Source: an uncultured Eubacteriales bacterium (GTDB taxonomy: Bacteria > Bacillota > Clostridia > Oscillospirales > Oscillospiraceae). Taken from it: a stretch of 6,833 nucleotides of DNA. The notes below the pieces were generated by a model that ran no database searches, was not told where the DNA came from, and saw only the letters and a program-made list of their open reading frames with translations. Numbering within the stretch: the first letter of the stretch is position 1; every line of letters begins with the position of its first letter. Of this stretch, positions 5,831 to 6,833 are shown one piece after another. The translations under genes and the position numbers were made by a program. The stretch spans positions 1 through 6,833 of the forward strand of contig URPU01000108.1 in assembly GCA_900549865.1 (NCBI GenBank), given 5' to 3'.

Positions 5831-6586
5831 TCAGTCAATATAATGCTGCGCATCAGAGAACTTGAACGTGTAGTTTATGTCGTATTTCTGTTCATCCTTT
5901 TGAACCATAGTTAATGCATCAAAAGAGACATATGGATCAAACGTAAATTGTGTTTTAAGAGTCTCATTTATAAACCGTTTATCAATATTGAAGTCGCCTA
6001 TATACTCCCACTTTCCGTCAGTCATCCTTCCATACAGACACCACGCGCCAAATGGGTCGCCGCTATAATCCGTGACTGTCAACTCCATTGTCATTTTGAT
6101 ACATCTATCAAGCGGCTCCGCAAGCTCGAGCGCCTTGCTCCATTGCCCGCCTCTAACATGTACATCCTCAGAGCTAACGACTCCATTAAGGACACCGATA
6201 TACCCTTTTACGTGACCGTCTGTGAGGCCGCAGCTCGCGCACGTTTTCGGCGCGTAGTAAGTCGCATCTATCCACTTGTGCCCCGAAGCCGGAGTCCGAA
6301 CCTTGCCGCATATCGTGCAGACCTCCGGCTCGGTGCATGTGGCCGGCTGCCAATCATGTATCGTATAGAAACCGATACACAGTGCAGCGAGAACGGCGAA
6401 AACCGTAATAATTATCGCCCTTTTCGGTGACGCCGCTGGAGTCTCCTTTGACATGTCTCCGGTATTGGCGGTGCCATCGCCGGTGCGCGCAGCGGCGCAA
6501 TATACCTCAGCATGCTTATGCCCGCAGCATATACAGGCGGCATGTCCGTCCTCGTTTTCCGTTTCGCAGAATTTACATACCCACAT
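5831..6586 (-). CDS. Zinc-ribbon, single-span membrane protein with extracytoplasmic Cys repeats and unknown C-terminal domain
   Basis: The function of this 251-aa protein is unknown. Residues 1-24 are a short zinc ribbon with C4-x2-C7 and C18-x2-C21 (plus C20). A Gly/Thr/Ser-rich linker follows to about 54, then K55-R56 and one transmembrane helix (57-75). The positive residues before the helix suggest the N-terminal ribbon is cytoplasmic and the rest outside. Residues 79-124 contain two degenerate repeats of the form W-x2-AT-x4-P-x2-C-x2-CG: C90/C93 and C116/C119, with GHKW (102-105) between them and an extra C84. These resemble the Cys/His repeats seen in surface proteins of Clostridia. 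The last 125 residues are rich in alternating polar and hydrophobic residues and aromatics, with no Cys motif, and may be a beta-sandwich. The start has AGGGAG 8 bases upstream. Base composition is visibly less GC-rich than in the neighbouring genes. It appears monocistronic. Confidence 0.85.
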   Translation of the reverse strand: MWVCKFCETENEDGHAACICCGHKHAEVYCAAARTGDGTANTGDMSKETPAASPKRAIIITVFAVLAALCIGFYTIHDWQPATCTEPEVCTICGKVRTPASGHKWIDATYYAPKTCASCGLTDGHVKGYIGVLNGVVSSEDVHVRGGQWSKALELAEPLDRCIKMTMELTVTDYSGDPFGAWCLYGRMTDGKWEYIGDFNIDKRFINETLKTQFTFDPYVSFDALTMVQKDEQKYDINYTFKFSDAQHYID

Positions 6587-6768
6587 AACTTTTTCTCCCT
6601 ATATGCACACTCTTTTGTCGGTTGAAGCTTGTGCAGCTTGCAGCGCTTTGCTTTACTTACGCATCTATATATAACAATTTACCACAGCCCCTATTTCGAC
6701 GCAATATTAAACCATCAAAAATCCGCGCCTTACTCTGCACGCTGGAGGCGTTATAAAGGTTCTACGTC
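6587..6768. other. AT-rich region upstream of the zinc-ribbon gene, no gene seen
   Basis: This stretch holds the minus-strand leader and presumably the promoter of the gene ending at 5831. It contains the ribosome site AGGGAG (about 6595-6600) and an AT-rich patch (6666-6683, with TATATATA). I could not assign a convincing -35/-10 pair. No coding sequence is supported. Confidence 0.4.
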
Positions 6769-6778
6769 AAAAAGGCAC

Positions 6779-6806
6779 AAAAAATCCGGGCGCTTTCGCG
6801 CCCGGA
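6779..6806 (-). terminator. Intrinsic terminator of a minus-strand gene beyond the right edge
   Basis: A perfect 9-bp GC-rich stem (6785-6793 with 6798-6806, loop TTTC) is followed on the minus strand by six T residues (6784-6779). It therefore ends a transcript entering from the right. A minus-strand TGA at 6822-6820 could be the stop codon of that gene, but too little sequence remains to support a coding region. Confidence 0.85.
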
Positions 6807-6833
6807 CAAATTTCGTTCGTCAGCCGATAAACT

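Noticed and set aside
5634..5843. 69-aa plus-strand open frame between the kinase and zinc-ribbon genes
   Set aside because: No ribosome site, runs through the minus-strand terminator hairpin and into the neighbouring gene, and has no recognisable sequence features.

Overview
This window looks like chromosomal DNA from a GC-rich, gut-type, endospore-forming member of the Bacillota (Clostridia; the style suggests Oscillospiraceae or a relative). The evidence is a full-length SpoIID-type sporulation protein, strong Shine-Dalgarno sites (AAGGAG, GGAGG, AGGAG), and a CdaR-type regulator next to a GlxK-type glycerate kinase. The genus is inference. There are six complete protein genes and no sign of a mobile element, CRISPR array, tRNA or rRNA.

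Left part (1-2210): spoIID lies on the minus strand (110-1120). It is divergent from an uncharacterised multi-pass membrane protein on the plus strand (1232-2110), which has a clear sigma-A-type promoter and a strong intrinsic terminator. Two compact hairpins lie left of spoIID.

Middle part (2204-5577): this is a glycerate-metabolism locus. A regulator with a sugar-diacid recognition domain and a PucR/CdaR-type helix-turn-helix (minus strand, 2204-3331) is divergent from a two-gene plus-strand operon. The operon holds a D-2-hydroxyacid dehydrogenase of the glycerate dehydrogenase/hydroxypyruvate reductase type (3451-4413) and, 18 bases later, a glycerate kinase (4432-5577). The simplest reading is that hydroxypyruvate and D-glycerate are interconverted by the dehydrogenase, and D-glycerate is phosphorylated into lower glycolysis under control of the divergent regulator. 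The 119-base AT-rich divergent region contains several short dyads that are candidate operator and promoter sites.

Right part (5578-6833): a minus-strand gene (5831-6586) encodes a zinc-ribbon / single transmembrane helix / cysteine-repeat / unknown C-terminal domain protein, followed by a clear intrinsic terminator. It reads as less GC-rich than the rest. The right edge holds a second intrinsic terminator for a minus-strand gene that lies outside the window.

Nothing here is a convincing new multi-gene system. The points most worth a second look are the orphan membrane protein, the dual-cysteine-module membrane protein, the probable NADP(H) preference of the dehydrogenase, and the palindromic divergent control region.
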